Positions 40,549 through 49,834 of a stretch of DNA of 64,000 bases are shown here, one piece after another. The stretch is from Patulibacter defluvii. Lineage in GTDB: Bacteria; Actinomycetota; Thermoleophilia; Solirubrobacterales; Solirubrobacteraceae. Every line of letters starts with the position of its first letter. The first letter of the stretch is position 1. The stretch is from the NCBI RefSeq assembly GCF_034096925.1, contig NZ_JAWZSQ010000023.1:27735-91734 (forward strand). The letters are read 5' to 3'. The notes under the pieces were generated by a model. It had not been told where the DNA came from, searched no databases, and worked only from the letters and a program-made list of their open reading frames with translations. The translations under genes and the position numbers were made by a program.

Positions 40549-41999
40549 AGGCGCGGCAGGACGATCGTCGCCTGCGCGGCCCCGATCGCCGCCGCCTGGG
40601 CCGCCCCGCCCGCGGGCTGCACGACCTGCGACGACGTGTCGTTGGTCGTCGGCTCGGTCGAGTCGTCGCCCTTGAGGAAGGTCAGCGCCAGCACGATCAG
40701 CAGCGCGACGAGCAGGATCCCGACCACCGCGACCTGCCAGCGCGGGGCGCGGCGGCCGTGGGACTCGCGCGGCTGCAGGCGATCGCCGTGGCCGCCGCCC
40801 TGGTCGTCGTCCCAGTCGTCGTCCCACTCCTCGACCGGCGAGGGCTCGTCGCCGTCGAGGCCGAGGGCGGCGATCTCCGACGACGACCACTCGACGGTCG
40901 CGTCCGGATCGGGGGCGCCGCCGCGGCCACGCGGCGGGACCGGCCCCGCGGCGGCCTCGGCGGGCGGCTCGGCCGCGGCGACCGGCTCGCCGGTGAAGGG
41001 GTCGTAGGAGCCGCTCGAGACCTCGCCGGTCGCCGGACCGGGCTCGCCCTCGCCGCTGGTGGTGGCGTGGACGGCCGTCGCCGGCGGGTCGAGCGGGACG
41101 TCGTGCTGACCGGCCGGGAAGCCGGCCGACGGGTCGGGCGCCACGGCGGCCGCGGCCGGATCGCCGGTCGCCGGATCGCCGGTGGCCTCGCCCGCGGTCG
41201 TCGGCGCGGGATCGGGATCGGCGGCGGCGGCCGCCGGTGCCGGGGCGGGCACGCCGTCGGCGGCCCCGATCGCGGCCTCGCGCAGGCCCTCGGGCACGCT
41301 CGCCCGGGCCCAGGCGCGGTACGAGAGCCCGGCCTCCTCCAGGGCGTCGACGACCGCACGCCGCGACTCGTCGCCGTCCAGCCAGTGGGCCAGCGTCAGC
41401 CGCGCCTCGGCGCCGCGCAGCTGCCCGTCCTGGCGGAGGGCGGCCAGCGCGACCGCCTGCCGCGCCTCGGGCGTGGTCAGCGCCTCGGCGGCGATCCGCG
41501 AGCCGCGCATCGCGTCGCGCAGCATCAGCCGCGCCTGGGCGAGCATCGCCGCCAGCACGCCGGGATCGGCGCGCAGCAGCACGGCCAGATCCTGGTGGTC
41601 GAGGCGGCTGAGGCCGCGCAGGGCCAGCACCTCGCGCTGGTCGACCGGCAGCAGCCCGTTGGCGCGCACCACCGACGCCTGGAGGCTGGCCATCGGCACG
41701 TTCGCCTCGTCGTGCGCGCGCAGCTGGGCGGCGTACTCGGGGTTCGCGTCTAGCTGACTGAGCAGCTGGCGGGCGTGCCAGCAGCCCATCAGCAGCAGGT
41801 CCTGCTCGTCGGTCCCCGGCGGCGCGTCCGCGGGCACGCGCTCGGCGACGGCCGCGAAGGCGGCGACCGTGGCGTGCCAGGCGGCGCCGGGACTGGCGGT
41901 GATCCGCAGCGCCAGGTTGTAGACCGTCTCGCCGTCGCGATCGAATCGCGCAGCGGTCACCGACGGGGGGTTCGGGGTGCTCTCGTCGTCTTCGGACAT
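40545..41999 (-). CDS. Membrane-anchored sigma-factor-like protein
   Basis: 484 residues. Residues 20-190 resemble an ECF sigma factor that has diverged: a region 2-like helix (ETVYNLALRITASPGAAWHA) and a region 4-like HTH (LPVDQREVLALRGLSRLDHQ, VLLRADPGVLAAMLAQARLM). A Pro/Ala/Asp-rich linker of about 170 residues follows, then one transmembrane helix (WQVAVVGILLVALLIVLALT) and a short outer tail. A -10-like TAGGAT lies 12 nt before the ATG. The role is unknown; the topology would hold the sigma-like domain in the cytoplasm. Confidence 0.65.
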   Translation of the reverse strand: MSEDDESTPNPPSVTAARFDRDGETVYNLALRITASPGAAWHATVAAFAAVAERVPADAPPGTDEQDLLLMGCWHARQLLSQLDANPEYAAQLRAHDEANVPMASLQASVVRANGLLPVDQREVLALRGLSRLDHQDLAVLLRADPGVLAAMLAQARLMLRDAMRGSRIAAEALTTPEARQAVALAALRQDGQLRGAEARLTLAHWLDGDESRRAVVDALEEAGLSYRAWARASVPEGLREAAIGAADGVPAPAPAAAAADPDPAPTTAGEATGDPATGDPAAAAVAPDPSAGFPAGQHDVPLDPPATAVHATTSGEGEPGPATGEVSSGSYDPFTGEPVAAAEPPAEAAAGPVPPRGRGGAPDPDATVEWSSSEIAALGLDGDEPSPVEEWDDDWDDDQGGGHGDRLQPRESHGRRAPRWQVAVVGILLVALLIVLALTFLKGDDSTEPTTNDTSSQVVQPAGGAAQAAAIGAAQATIVLPRL

Positions 42000-42014
42000 C
42001 CGATCGGGCTGATC

Positions 42015-43781
42015 CTAGGCGGTCGGGCGGTCAGGTCCGCCGGAGGCCGGCGCGACCGCGTGTTCACTGTCCACCCCGGACTGCTCGCTCGACCCTCCGG
42101 CCCCGGCGCCCCCGCCGGGAACCAGCCCCTCCAGCCGCGCCTCGTCCAGGAAGTCCGCGACCGCCGCGTCGACCCCCGCGGCGTCCCAGCCGACCTCGGG
42201 CGCCATCGCCTGAGCGACCTCGCGGGCGACCCGCCCGCCGTCGGCCGTCACCGTGCGCGCCGCGGTCAGCCCCAGCCGGGTGCGCCGCAGCAGCGCGTCG
42301 CCGACCGACCGCGCCTGCTCGTGGCGGGCGGCGTGGACGACCTCGGCCAGCAGGTCGACCGGGCCGTCGTCGACCACCGGCCGCGCCAGCTCCGGGCGCT
42401 CCTCGGCCAGCGCCAGCAGATCGCGGGCGACCAGGCCGTAGCGGGCCGCGAGCTGGGCGCGCGCCTCGGCCGTCGTCCCGCGCACGTTCGGCAGCCGCAG
42501 CGGATCGACCGGCTGCCCCAGCGGCAGGTGGTCGGTGCGGCAGGGCGCCACGCGGCCCTCGCGCTCGACCAGCCGGTCGACGGTCTGCTTGGCCATCCGC
42601 CGCCAGGTGGTGAGCTTGCCGCCGGTGATCGTGAGCATCCCCGAGGAGGTCTCGTAGAGCTCGGCCCGGCGCGAGATGTCGACCGAGCGCTTGGGATCGC
42701 CGGTCGAGATCAGCGGCCGGACGCCGGCGTAGGCGCCGCAGACGTCGTCGAACCCGAGCGAGGTGCCGAAGAACTCGTTGACCCCGTCGAGGATGTAGGT
42801 GACGTCCTCGTCCGGCGGCGGGACGTGGTCGAGGTCGCGGTGGTCGTACTCGTTGTCGGTGGTGCCGACCAGCGTCCGCCCCAGCCACGGCAGCGCGAAC
42901 ATGAAGCGGCCGCCGCCCGACGGCACGATCGCGCCCGAGCGCAGCGGCAGCTTCTCGACCGGCAGCGTCACGTGGGTCCCGCGCGAGGGCCGGATGACCG
43001 GCACCTCGGCCTCGTCGCGCAGCTCGGCCGGGCGCAGCCGGTCGGCCCAGACGCCGGTCGCGTTGACGACGTTGTCGGCCTGGATCGGGAAGGTCGCCCC
43101 CGTCTCGCGGTCACGGACCTCGACGCCCTCGGCCAGTCCGTCGCGCTCCAGCAGCCCGAGCACCTCGACCCGGTTGACGCAGACCGCGCCGAAGCGCTCC
43201 GCCTCCTGGAGGATCGTCAGCACCAGCCGGCTGTCGTCGGTCTGGCAGTCGTAGAAGAGGTGGCCGCCGGTCGGGTTGCGGTCGGCCAGCGCCGGCAGGT
43301 GCTCGACGACCTCGCGCGGGTCGAGCGCCCGGTGGCGGTCGGGGCTCCAGGCCCGCTCGTCGTCGGACATCTGGCGCCGGCGCCGGCGGCCTCCGCGGCG
43401 GGCGTCGACGGCCAGCACGTCGTAGAGGTTGAGCCCGACGCCGGTGATCCGGTCCGGCCGACCCGAGCCGGCGTTGGCGACCACCAGCGGCAGCGGGGTG
43501 ACCAGGTGCGGCGCCAGGCGGGCGTTGATCTGCCGCTCCAGCAGCGCCTCGCGGACCAGGCCGAGGTCGAAGCTGGCCAGGTAGCGGAGGCCGCCGTGGA
43601 CCAGCTTCGAGCTGCGACTGGAGGTGCCGGAGGAGTAGTCGGCCCGTTCGACGAGGGCGACGGAGAAGCCGCGCGAGGCGGCGTCGAGCGCCACCCCCGC
43701 GCCGGTGACTCCGCCACCGACCACGACCACGTCGAAGGTCTCCTCGGTCAGGGCACCGATGGCGTCGGAGCGCTCAAGCAC
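42015..43781 (-). CDS. glpD: Aerobic glycerol-3-phosphate dehydrogenase
   Basis: 588 residues from a GTG at 43781 (MLERSDAIGALTEETFD). FDVVVVGGGVTGAGVALDAA is the FAD-binding motif; SRGFSVALVERADYSSGTSS, KLVHGGLRYL and GLNLYDVLA are GlpD family signatures. An Arg-rich loop near residue 150 and a Gly/Ala-rich C-terminus are extra. It oxidises glycerol-3-phosphate to DHAP at the membrane, feeding electrons to quinone. Confidence 0.93.
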   Translation of the reverse strand: MLERSDAIGALTEETFDVVVVGGGVTGAGVALDAASRGFSVALVERADYSSGTSSRSSKLVHGGLRYLASFDLGLVREALLERQINARLAPHLVTPLPLVVANAGSGRPDRITGVGLNLYDVLAVDARRGGRRRRRQMSDDERAWSPDRHRALDPREVVEHLPALADRNPTGGHLFYDCQTDDSRLVLTILQEAERFGAVCVNRVEVLGLLERDGLAEGVEVRDRETGATFPIQADNVVNATGVWADRLRPAELRDEAEVPVIRPSRGTHVTLPVEKLPLRSGAIVPSGGGRFMFALPWLGRTLVGTTDNEYDHRDLDHVPPPDEDVTYILDGVNEFFGTSLGFDDVCGAYAGVRPLISTGDPKRSVDISRRAELYETSSGMLTITGGKLTTWRRMAKQTVDRLVEREGRVAPCRTDHLPLGQPVDPLRLPNVRGTTAEARAQLAARYGLVARDLLALAEERPELARPVVDDGPVDLLAEVVHAARHEQARSVGDALLRRTRLGLTAARTVTADGGRVAREVAQAMAPEVGWDAAGVDAAVADFLDEARLEGLVPGGGAGAGGSSEQSGVDSEHAVAPASGGPDRPTA

Positions 43782-43885
43782 CCCTGGAGCATCGCATCCC
43801 GGGACGGCGCTCGGGCGACCGCTGCGCCCGCTCCCGTCCGCTGGTAGCGTCGGGCCGGCCCCATCGTCGGCGGGGCCCATCCCCC

Positions 43886-44359
43886 ATGCGCACCATCCCC
43901 CGCTCCCCGATGCTGCTGGTCGCCGTGCTGGCGGCGGCGATCCCGGTCAGCGCCCTCGCGGCCGGCTCCGATCCCCGCTACGACAGCACCGGCTACGACG
44001 GCGGCACGACCACCACGACGACCCCCACGCCCCCGCCGCCCGAGAAGGCGACGCTGCGGCTGACGGTCAAGGTCTCGAAGACCCGCGCCACCGGCAGGAT
44101 CCCGGTCACGGTCCGCGGCAGCCTCTCGGGCAGCGCCAAGGTCCGGGCGACGGCGAAGGTCGCCGGGCGGCCGGTGAAGCTGCCGACCCGCACGGTCCGC
44201 TTCAAGGCCCGCCGGGCGGCGGCGGTGACGCTGCTGCTGCCCGCCCGCGGGCGCAGCGCGCTGCGCAGCGGCCGGCGGCTGAAGCTGACGGTCACCGCCA
44301 GCGGGCAGGTCGGCGGCGTGCCGCGGACGGCCAGCGTCTCGCGCACCCTGCGCCCCTGA
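43886..44359 (+). CDS. Secreted protein, unknown (157 aa)
   Basis: 157 residues. A signal peptide, MLLVAVLAAAIPVSALAAG, is followed by a Thr/Pro-rich linker (TTTTTTPTPPPP) and a single immunoglobulin-like or beta-sandwich domain with many Arg and Lys residues (LRLTVKVSKTRATGRIPVTV). Such small Ala/Arg-rich secreted proteins recur in Thermoleophilia. No family recognised. Confidence 0.7.
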   Translation: MRTIPRSPMLLVAVLAAAIPVSALAAGSDPRYDSTGYDGGTTTTTTPTPPPPEKATLRLTVKVSKTRATGRIPVTVRGSLSGSAKVRATAKVAGRPVKLPTRTVRFKARRAAAVTLLLPARGRSALRSGRRLKLTVTASGQVGGVPRTASVSRTLRP

Positions 44360-44462
44360 TCGCGTTCCGGGGATGATCCGGGACGGGCCCGGGGCATCCC
44401 CCATGGTGGACGGCGTCGCCGGGCTCCACCCTGGTTGCATCACCGGAACCAGGAAGTCCCGC

Positions 44463-45812
44463 ATGCGCACCCTCGCCACCACGTCGCCCGCCGACGCCCC
44501 CGCCTACCGCGAGCTGACGCCGCCCCGTCGCGGACGGTCGGCGACGATCGTCCGGGCCGAGCGTCCTGCCGGTCCCGACCAGCCGACGACCGCCAGCGAC
44601 CCGGCGGTCGAGCGCGGCGACGGCGACCTGACCGCCGAGACCGCCGTCCACGAGCCGCAGGCCGGTGGGCCGGGCGGCGGCGGACCGGACGGTCCCGGCG
44701 CGGGCGGCTTCGGCGGCGCCGGCGACGGGGACGGCGGCGACCACGGCGGCGGCGACCACGGGGCCGGCGGCTCCGACGGCCCCAGCGGCGACGGCGGTGG
44801 CCGCGGCGGCGCCCCGACCCCCGCCGGCGGCCTCTTCCGCTCCCGCAGCGACCGGATGCTGTTCGGCGTCAGCGGCGGGATCGCCCAGCGCTACGGCTTC
44901 GAGCCGGTCCTGATCCGGGTCCTCTTCCTCGGCTCGATCTTCCTCGGCGGCGCCGGGCTGCTCTTCTACCTGGCGGCCGCGATCCTGATCCCGGAGGAGC
45001 CGGTCGACGTCGACGGCGTGCCGAGCTCGGTCGCGGCCGGCACCGCCAGCGCCTCGGCGAACGCGGCCGGCGGCGTCCTGCGGCTGCTGCTGGGGATCGC
45101 CGCGGTCTTCGGGATCCTGGTCGGCTTCGGGATCGTCGCCGCCTGCAGCTTCGCCGTCACCGCGCTGCTCGGCGCCTGGCCGGTGGCGGTGATCCTGGCG
45201 ATCCTCGCGGTCGCGCTGGTCGGGGCCCGCCAGAACCGCCGCGCGGCCAGCACCCTGCTGGTGGTGATCCTCGCCTTCGCCCTGCCGGCGGCCTCCGCGG
45301 TCGTCGCCGACATCGACGTCGACCGCTCGATCGGCGAGCGCACCTACCGGCCGTTCGACGCCACCCGGGCCCGCGACGGCTACCGGCTCGGCGTCGGCGA
45401 GATGACCGTCGACCTGCGGCAGCTGCCGCTGCGGCGCGACAGCGTGCTGCGGGTTCCGGCCCGGGTCGACGTCGGCCGCCTGAACGTGCTCCTCCCCCGC
45501 AACCGCTGCGTCGCCTGGAGCGTCGACACCCGGATGACGATCGGCGGCGACACCCGCGTGCTGTCCCGCCACAGCAGCGACAACACCGCCTTGTCCAACC
45601 ACCGCGAGAGCTTCGAGATCGATCCCGGCAAGGACCGCCCGCAGGTGAACCTGGACCTGCGGGTCGGGGTCGGCGAGCTGTTCGTGACCCGCAACCCGGC
45701 CGACCTCGACGGCCACGGCCGGTTCGGCAACTGGCGCTGGTCGGGCCCGAACGCCGGCGCCGACCCGATCCGCACCGACGCCTGTCGCAAGAGCCGGAGC
45801 GCCCGCGGGTGA
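44463..45812 (+). CDS. PspC-domain protein with LiaF-like C-terminus
   Basis: 449 residues from ATG 44463 with AGGAAG as ribosome site. After a long Gly/Asp-rich N-terminus comes a PspC domain, RSRSDRMLFGVSGGIAQRYG and FEPVLIRVLFLG, with transmembrane helices. Two further helices follow and a C-terminal beta-helix-like domain (LGVGEMTVDLRQLPLRRDSV, VDVGRLNVLLPRN) as in LiaF. It overlaps a sensor kinase gene; PspC/LiaF proteins keep such kinases off until the envelope is damaged. Confidence 0.82.
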   Translation: MRTLATTSPADAPAYRELTPPRRGRSATIVRAERPAGPDQPTTASDPAVERGDGDLTAETAVHEPQAGGPGGGGPDGPGAGGFGGAGDGDGGDHGGGDHGAGGSDGPSGDGGGRGGAPTPAGGLFRSRSDRMLFGVSGGIAQRYGFEPVLIRVLFLGSIFLGGAGLLFYLAAAILIPEEPVDVDGVPSSVAAGTASASANAAGGVLRLLLGIAAVFGILVGFGIVAACSFAVTALLGAWPVAVILAILAVALVGARQNRRAASTLLVVILAFALPAASAVVADIDVDRSIGERTYRPFDATRARDGYRLGVGEMTVDLRQLPLRRDSVLRVPARVDVGRLNVLLPRNRCVAWSVDTRMTIGGDTRVLSRHSSDNTALSNHRESFEIDPGKDRPQVNLDLRVGVGELFVTRNPADLDGHGRFGNWRWSGPNAGADPIRTDACRKSRSARG

Positions 45813-47062
45813 CCGATCCCTGGCTGCCCCGGCTGACGGCCGCGCTGACCGCCCTCGCGGCGGTCGCGCTGGTCGTCGCCGACGGCTCCTCGGGCCGCGG
45901 CGGACGGGCGCTCCTAGCGGGCGTCGCGCTGCTGCTCGGGGTCGTCGGCGTGCTGGCCTGGGGGCAGCTGGCGCTGGCCCGCCACCGCGAGCGCCAGGCC
46001 GCCCGACGGGCCGTCCGCGACGCCCGCGCGACCGGCGTCAACCGCCGGACGGCGTCGGGCGTGCTGCTGGTGCTGGCCGGGGTGACGGCCGGCCTGCTGG
46101 CGCTGCAGGCGATGACCGGGATCGACTTCTGGGCGCTGCTGCTGCTGGCGGCCGGCGGTGCGGTGCTCTGGTCGCAGGTCGGCGCGCCCGATCCGGATCC
46201 GGACCAGCAGAGCGGCTGGCAGCGGCTCGTCGGCCGCCGCGGCGAGGCCGATCCGGAGACCGACCGGATGCTGCTCGGCGGCGGCATCGCGCTGGTGCTG
46301 CTCGGCGCGCTGGCCACGCTCTCCTCGCTCGGGGCGCTGACGGCGTCCCGCAACGGGGTCCTCCAGACGCTGGTCGCGGTGGCCGTGATCGCGGTCGTGA
46401 TCGCCCCCTTCTGGCGGCGGATGTCGCGGCGGGCGGCGGTCGAGCGGTCGGAGCGGATCCGCGGCGACGAGCGGGCCGAGGTCGCCGCCCACCTCCACGA
46501 CTCGGTGCTCCAGACCCTGGCCCTGATCCAGCGCCGCAGCGACGACCCGCGCGAGGTCGCCAAGCTGGCCCGGCGGCAAGAGCGCGAGCTGCGGCTGTGG
46601 CTGTCGGGCCGCAGCGAGCGTCCCGACGACGAGCTGATGGCGGCGCTGCGGGCCGCGGCGGCGGCGGTCGAGGTCGAGCACGCGGTCGAGATCGAGGTCG
46701 TCACCAGCGGCGAGCAGCCGCTCGACGACCGCACGGCGGCGCTGGTCGCGGCGGCCCGCGAGGCGATGGCCAACGCGGCCCGCCACGCCTTCGCGCCGGC
46801 CGACGGCGAGCCCGGCGGCGTGCCGGCCCGCGGCGGCACGATCCAGGTCTACGCCGAGGCCGAGGACGGCCGGGTCGAGGTCTTCGTCCGCGACCGCGGG
46901 CGCGGCTTCGACCCCGGCGACGTGCCCGGGGACCGGCGCGGCGTCCGCGAGTCGATCGTCGGCCGGATGCGGCGGGCCGGCGGGCGCGCCACCATTCACG
47001 CGGCGCCCGGAGAGGGCACCGAGGTCGAGCTGCTGCTCGACGAGCGAAAGGACCGATCGTGA
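45809..47062 (+). CDS. Sensor histidine kinase, NarL/LiaS type
   Basis: 417 residues from a GTG overlapping the PspC gene (GTGA). The N-terminal half has five or six transmembrane helices. The HisKA_3 box is ERAEVAAHLHDSVLQTLALI with the phospho-His at about 230. The ATPase domain has EAMANAARHAF and VFVRDRGRGFDP, then IVGRMRRAGGRATI. It would phosphorylate the LuxR-type regulator encoded next, 4 nt overlap. Confidence 0.9.
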   Translation: MTDPWLPRLTAALTALAAVALVVADGSSGRGGRALLAGVALLLGVVGVLAWGQLALARHRERQAARRAVRDARATGVNRRTASGVLLVLAGVTAGLLALQAMTGIDFWALLLLAAGGAVLWSQVGAPDPDPDQQSGWQRLVGRRGEADPETDRMLLGGGIALVLLGALATLSSLGALTASRNGVLQTLVAVAVIAVVIAPFWRRMSRRAAVERSERIRGDERAEVAAHLHDSVLQTLALIQRRSDDPREVAKLARRQERELRLWLSGRSERPDDELMAALRAAAAAVEVEHAVEIEVVTSGEQPLDDRTAALVAAAREAMANAARHAFAPADGEPGGVPARGGTIQVYAEAEDGRVEVFVRDRGRGFDPGDVPGDRRGVRESIVGRMRRAGGRATIHAAPGEGTEVELLLDERKDRS

Positions 47063-47754
47063 CCACCCTGCCCACCGTCGTGCTCGTCGACGACCACGCG
47101 CTCTTCCGCGCCGGCGTCCGCGCCGAGCTGGAGCAGCCGACCGCCGCCGGCGCCGGCGGCGAGCCGCCGCGGCCGCGGGCGACCGTCCTCGGCGAGGCGG
47201 GTGACGTCGACGTGGCGGTGCGGCTGATCCTCGACCGCGAGCCCGACGTGGTGCTGCTCGACGTCCACATGCCGGGCGGCGGCGGGGCCGAGGTGCTGCG
47301 GCGGGTGCACGAGACCCGGCCCGGCCAGCGGTTCCTCGCGCTGTCGGTCAGCGACGAGCCGGAGGACGTGATCAGCCTGATCCGCGCCGGCGCCCGCGGC
47401 TACGTGACGAAGACGATCTCGGGCGACGAGCTGGTGGCGGCGATCGAGCAGATCCGGGCCGGCGACGCCGTCTTCTCCCCGCGGCTGGCGGGCTTCGTGC
47501 TCGACGCCTTCGCGGGCCGGATCGACGCCGGCGCCGCGGTCGTCGCCGATCCCGAGCTGGACCAGCTGACCGACCGCGAGCGCGAGGTCCTGCGCCTGAT
47601 CGCCCGCGGCTACATGTACAAGGAGATCGCCCGCCGGCTGACGATCAGCCCGAAGACGGTCGAGCACCACGTCTCGGCGGTGCTCCGCAAGCTCCAGCTC
47701 TCCAACCGCCACGAGCTGACCCGCTGGGCCACCGAGCGGCGGTTGGTGGATTAG
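47059..47754 (+). CDS. LuxR/NarL-family response regulator
   Basis: 231 residues from a GTG with GAAAGGA before it. Receiver: VVLVDDHALFRAGVRAEL and phospho-acceptor Asp68 in VVLLDVHMPGGG. Output: LTDREREVLRLIARGYMYKE and ISPKTVEHHVSAVLRKLQL, a GerE-type HTH. With the two preceding genes it forms a LiaFSR-like envelope-stress module. A 15-residue insertion after the first helix (AGAGGEPPRPR) is unusual. Confidence 0.92.
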   Translation: MTTLPTVVLVDDHALFRAGVRAELEQPTAAGAGGEPPRPRATVLGEAGDVDVAVRLILDREPDVVLLDVHMPGGGGAEVLRRVHETRPGQRFLALSVSDEPEDVISLIRAGARGYVTKTISGDELVAAIEQIRAGDAVFSPRLAGFVLDAFAGRIDAGAAVVADPELDQLTDREREVLRLIARGYMYKEIARRLTISPKTVEHHVSAVLRKLQLSNRHELTRWATERRLVD

Positions 47755-48557
47755 GTCGGCAGCAGCCCGTCGAGCCCCGCCCGCCGCCGCTGGCGGTCGG
47801 TGATCCGCCACATGATCCGAATCATCAGGACGCCCGCGACCGCCAGGCCGAGCGCCATCGCGGCACCGACCAGCGAGAGCACCGCGAAGTCGTCGAGCGT
47901 CTCCGAGGGCAGCGCCGCGTAGGCGATCCGGCCGCCCAGCACCACCAGCAGCCAGACGCCCCACCAGACCGCCAGCCAAGCCGGTGGCTCGGCGGTGCCG
48001 TCCGGGTCCTCGCCGTCGTCGAGGCCGGAGCGCCACAGCTCGTTGATCGCCGCCTTCGGCGCGAACCACTGCCAGACCGGCACCAGCCAGCAGAAGACGG
48101 TCGAGACCGGCCCGAACGACGCCCAGCGGAAGCCCAGCTCGGGCAGGTTGCGGTTGGCCCGGACCTGCCACAGCAGGACGCAGACGCCGCTGACGATCAG
48201 CGCCAGCGCCCAGACCGCGATCCAGGCGTCGTTGCGCTGGAGCGCGTCGTTGAGCGCGTCCAGGTGCGCCTGGTGGATCGGCAGCGCGTCGACCGGGGCC
48301 GCCCCCGCGCCCGGGACGTCGTCGGCCACCCGCCGCGCCTCGAAGTACGCCAGCACCCCGGAGATCGCCCCGACCGCGCCAGCCGCGCTGGCCAGGCCGA
48401 CCGCCAGCGTCGCCAGCTTCAGCCGCGTCGGGGCGTCGGTGTAGCCCTGCAGCGGCCGCTCGCGGTGGCCCGGCTCGGGACCGTCGCCGTAGTACGGCGG
48501 TGGATCGGGCGCCGCCGGCGCCACCACCGCTGGTTCCCCCACATGACCCTGATCCAT
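47751..48557 (-). CDS. DUF4328 membrane protein
   Basis: 268 residues from ATG 48557. A Pro/Tyr-rich N-terminus precedes six or so transmembrane helices with the DUF4328 pattern: VLLWQVRANRNLPEL, GFRWASFGPVSTVFCWLVPV and FAPKAAINELWRSG. The family is common in actinobacteria and its function is unknown. It converges with the regulator gene, overlapping by 4 nt at the stop codons. Confidence 0.85.
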   Translation of the reverse strand: MDQGHVGEPAVVAPAAPDPPPYYGDGPEPGHRERPLQGYTDAPTRLKLATLAVGLASAAGAVGAISGVLAYFEARRVADDVPGAGAAPVDALPIHQAHLDALNDALQRNDAWIAVWALALIVSGVCVLLWQVRANRNLPELGFRWASFGPVSTVFCWLVPVWQWFAPKAAINELWRSGLDDGEDPDGTAEPPAWLAVWWGVWLLVVLGGRIAYAALPSETLDDFAVLSLVGAAMALGLAVAGVLMIRIMWRITDRQRRRAGLDGLLPT

Positions 48558-48646
48558 GCGGGCAGCGTACGCGGCCCGCACACGTCCGTGTCCGCGGCGG
48601 ACGATCGTCCGACCGAGGCCGCGCGGTCCCGCAACCTACGCGTCGG

Positions 48647-48652
48647 TAGGAT
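48647..48652 (+). promoter_or_regulatory. -10 box of leaderless SDR gene
   Basis: TAGGAT ends 8 nt before the ATG at 48661, and no ribosome site is present. The transcript should start at or next to the start codon. Confidence 0.65.
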
Positions 48653-48660
48653 GGCGCGCC

Positions 48661-49746
48661 ATGGCCTCGCGCACGATCCTCTTCACCGGCTTCCCGGGCT
48701 TCATCGGCGCCCGCCTGATCCCGCTCCTGCTCGACCAGGATCCGGACGCCGTCGTGGTCGCGCTGGTCGAGCCGCGGATGGTCGAGAAGGCCCAGATCGC
48801 CGCCGCGGCGCTCGGGCGCGGGGACCGGCTGCGGATCCAGCCGGGCGACATCACCGACCAGCGGCTGGGCCTGGACGAGGCGAGCTACCGGCGGCTGGCG
48901 GCCGAGACCGTCGCCGTCCACCACCTGGCGGCGATCTACGACCTCGCCGTGCCGCTGGGGCTGGCCGAGCGGGTCAACGTCGAGGGCACGCAGAACGTGA
49001 TCGACTTCTGCCGCGCCGCGCCCAACCTGGAGCGCCACAACTACGTCTCGACCGCCTACGTCGCCGGCCTCCGGCGCGGACGGGTGATGGAGGCCGACCT
49101 CGCCGCCGGCCAGAGCTTCAAGAACCACTACGAGTCGACGAAGTTCGCCGCCGAGGTGCTCGTGCGGGCCTCGATGGACGAGGTCCCGACCACCATCTAC
49201 CGGCCCGGGATCGTCGTCGGCGACTCGCGGACCGGCGACACCCAGAAGTTCGACGGGCCGTACTTCCTGCTGCGCTCGATCGCGGCCTCGCAGCGGACCG
49301 GCGGCCTGATCGTCCAGCCCGGCACGATGGCCGCGCCGCTCAACGTCGTCCCCGTCGACTTCATCATCGACGCGATCGTGACCGGCGCCGGCGACCCGCA
49401 ATTCGCCGGCGAGACGCTGCACCTGGTCGACCCCGACCCGATCAGCTCGGCCGAGCTGTTCGCGCTGCTCTCCCGCGAGTACGCCGACAAGAGCCCGTCG
49501 CTGCGGCTGCCGTGGCCGCTGGTCGACCAGGCGCTGCGGCTGAAGCCGGTCCGGACGCTCTTCGGCGGCACCCCGCGCGAGTCGCTGATCTACCTGCAGC
49601 ACGAGGTCCGCTACGACACCAGCCGCGCCACCGAGCTGCTTGGCCGCCACGGCGTCCGCTGCCCGCCGGTCGCCAGCTACGTGGCGCCGATGACCGCGTT
49701 CTTCCGCCAGCACGAGGACGACCCGGCGTTCGCCCCCGCCCACTGA
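48661..49746 (+). CDS. NAD(P)-dependent SDR, extended type (acyl reductase-like)
   Basis: 361 residues. ILFTGFPGFIGARLIPLLL is the nucleotide-binding motif; YVSTAYVAG and YESTKFAAEVLV give the catalytic Ser/Thr and Tyr-Lys. IYRPGIVVGDSRTGDTQKFD and NVVPVDFIIDAIV resemble the male-sterility/fatty-acyl reductase-like group of SDRs. The substrate is unknown; carboxyl or ketone reduction of a lipid-like compound is possible. Confidence 0.8.
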   Translation: MASRTILFTGFPGFIGARLIPLLLDQDPDAVVVALVEPRMVEKAQIAAAALGRGDRLRIQPGDITDQRLGLDEASYRRLAAETVAVHHLAAIYDLAVPLGLAERVNVEGTQNVIDFCRAAPNLERHNYVSTAYVAGLRRGRVMEADLAAGQSFKNHYESTKFAAEVLVRASMDEVPTTIYRPGIVVGDSRTGDTQKFDGPYFLLRSIAASQRTGGLIVQPGTMAAPLNVVPVDFIIDAIVTGAGDPQFAGETLHLVDPDPISSAELFALLSREYADKSPSLRLPWPLVDQALRLKPVRTLFGGTPRESLIYLQHEVRYDTSRATELLGRHGVRCPPVASYVAPMTAFFRQHEDDPAFAPAH

Positions 49747-49834
49747 CGCCGATCGACGGGCCGGTCGCCGCCCGCCCGTCCCGTCGATCGGTCCAGCGGC
49801 GAAACTCCCTGCCCTCCCGCGGGTTCCTGCAACC

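Noticed and set aside
44663..44820. Gly/Asp-rich repeats in the PspC gene as a separate repeat element
   Set aside because: They are simple codon-biased low-complexity sequence within the reading frame, not a mobile or structured repeat.
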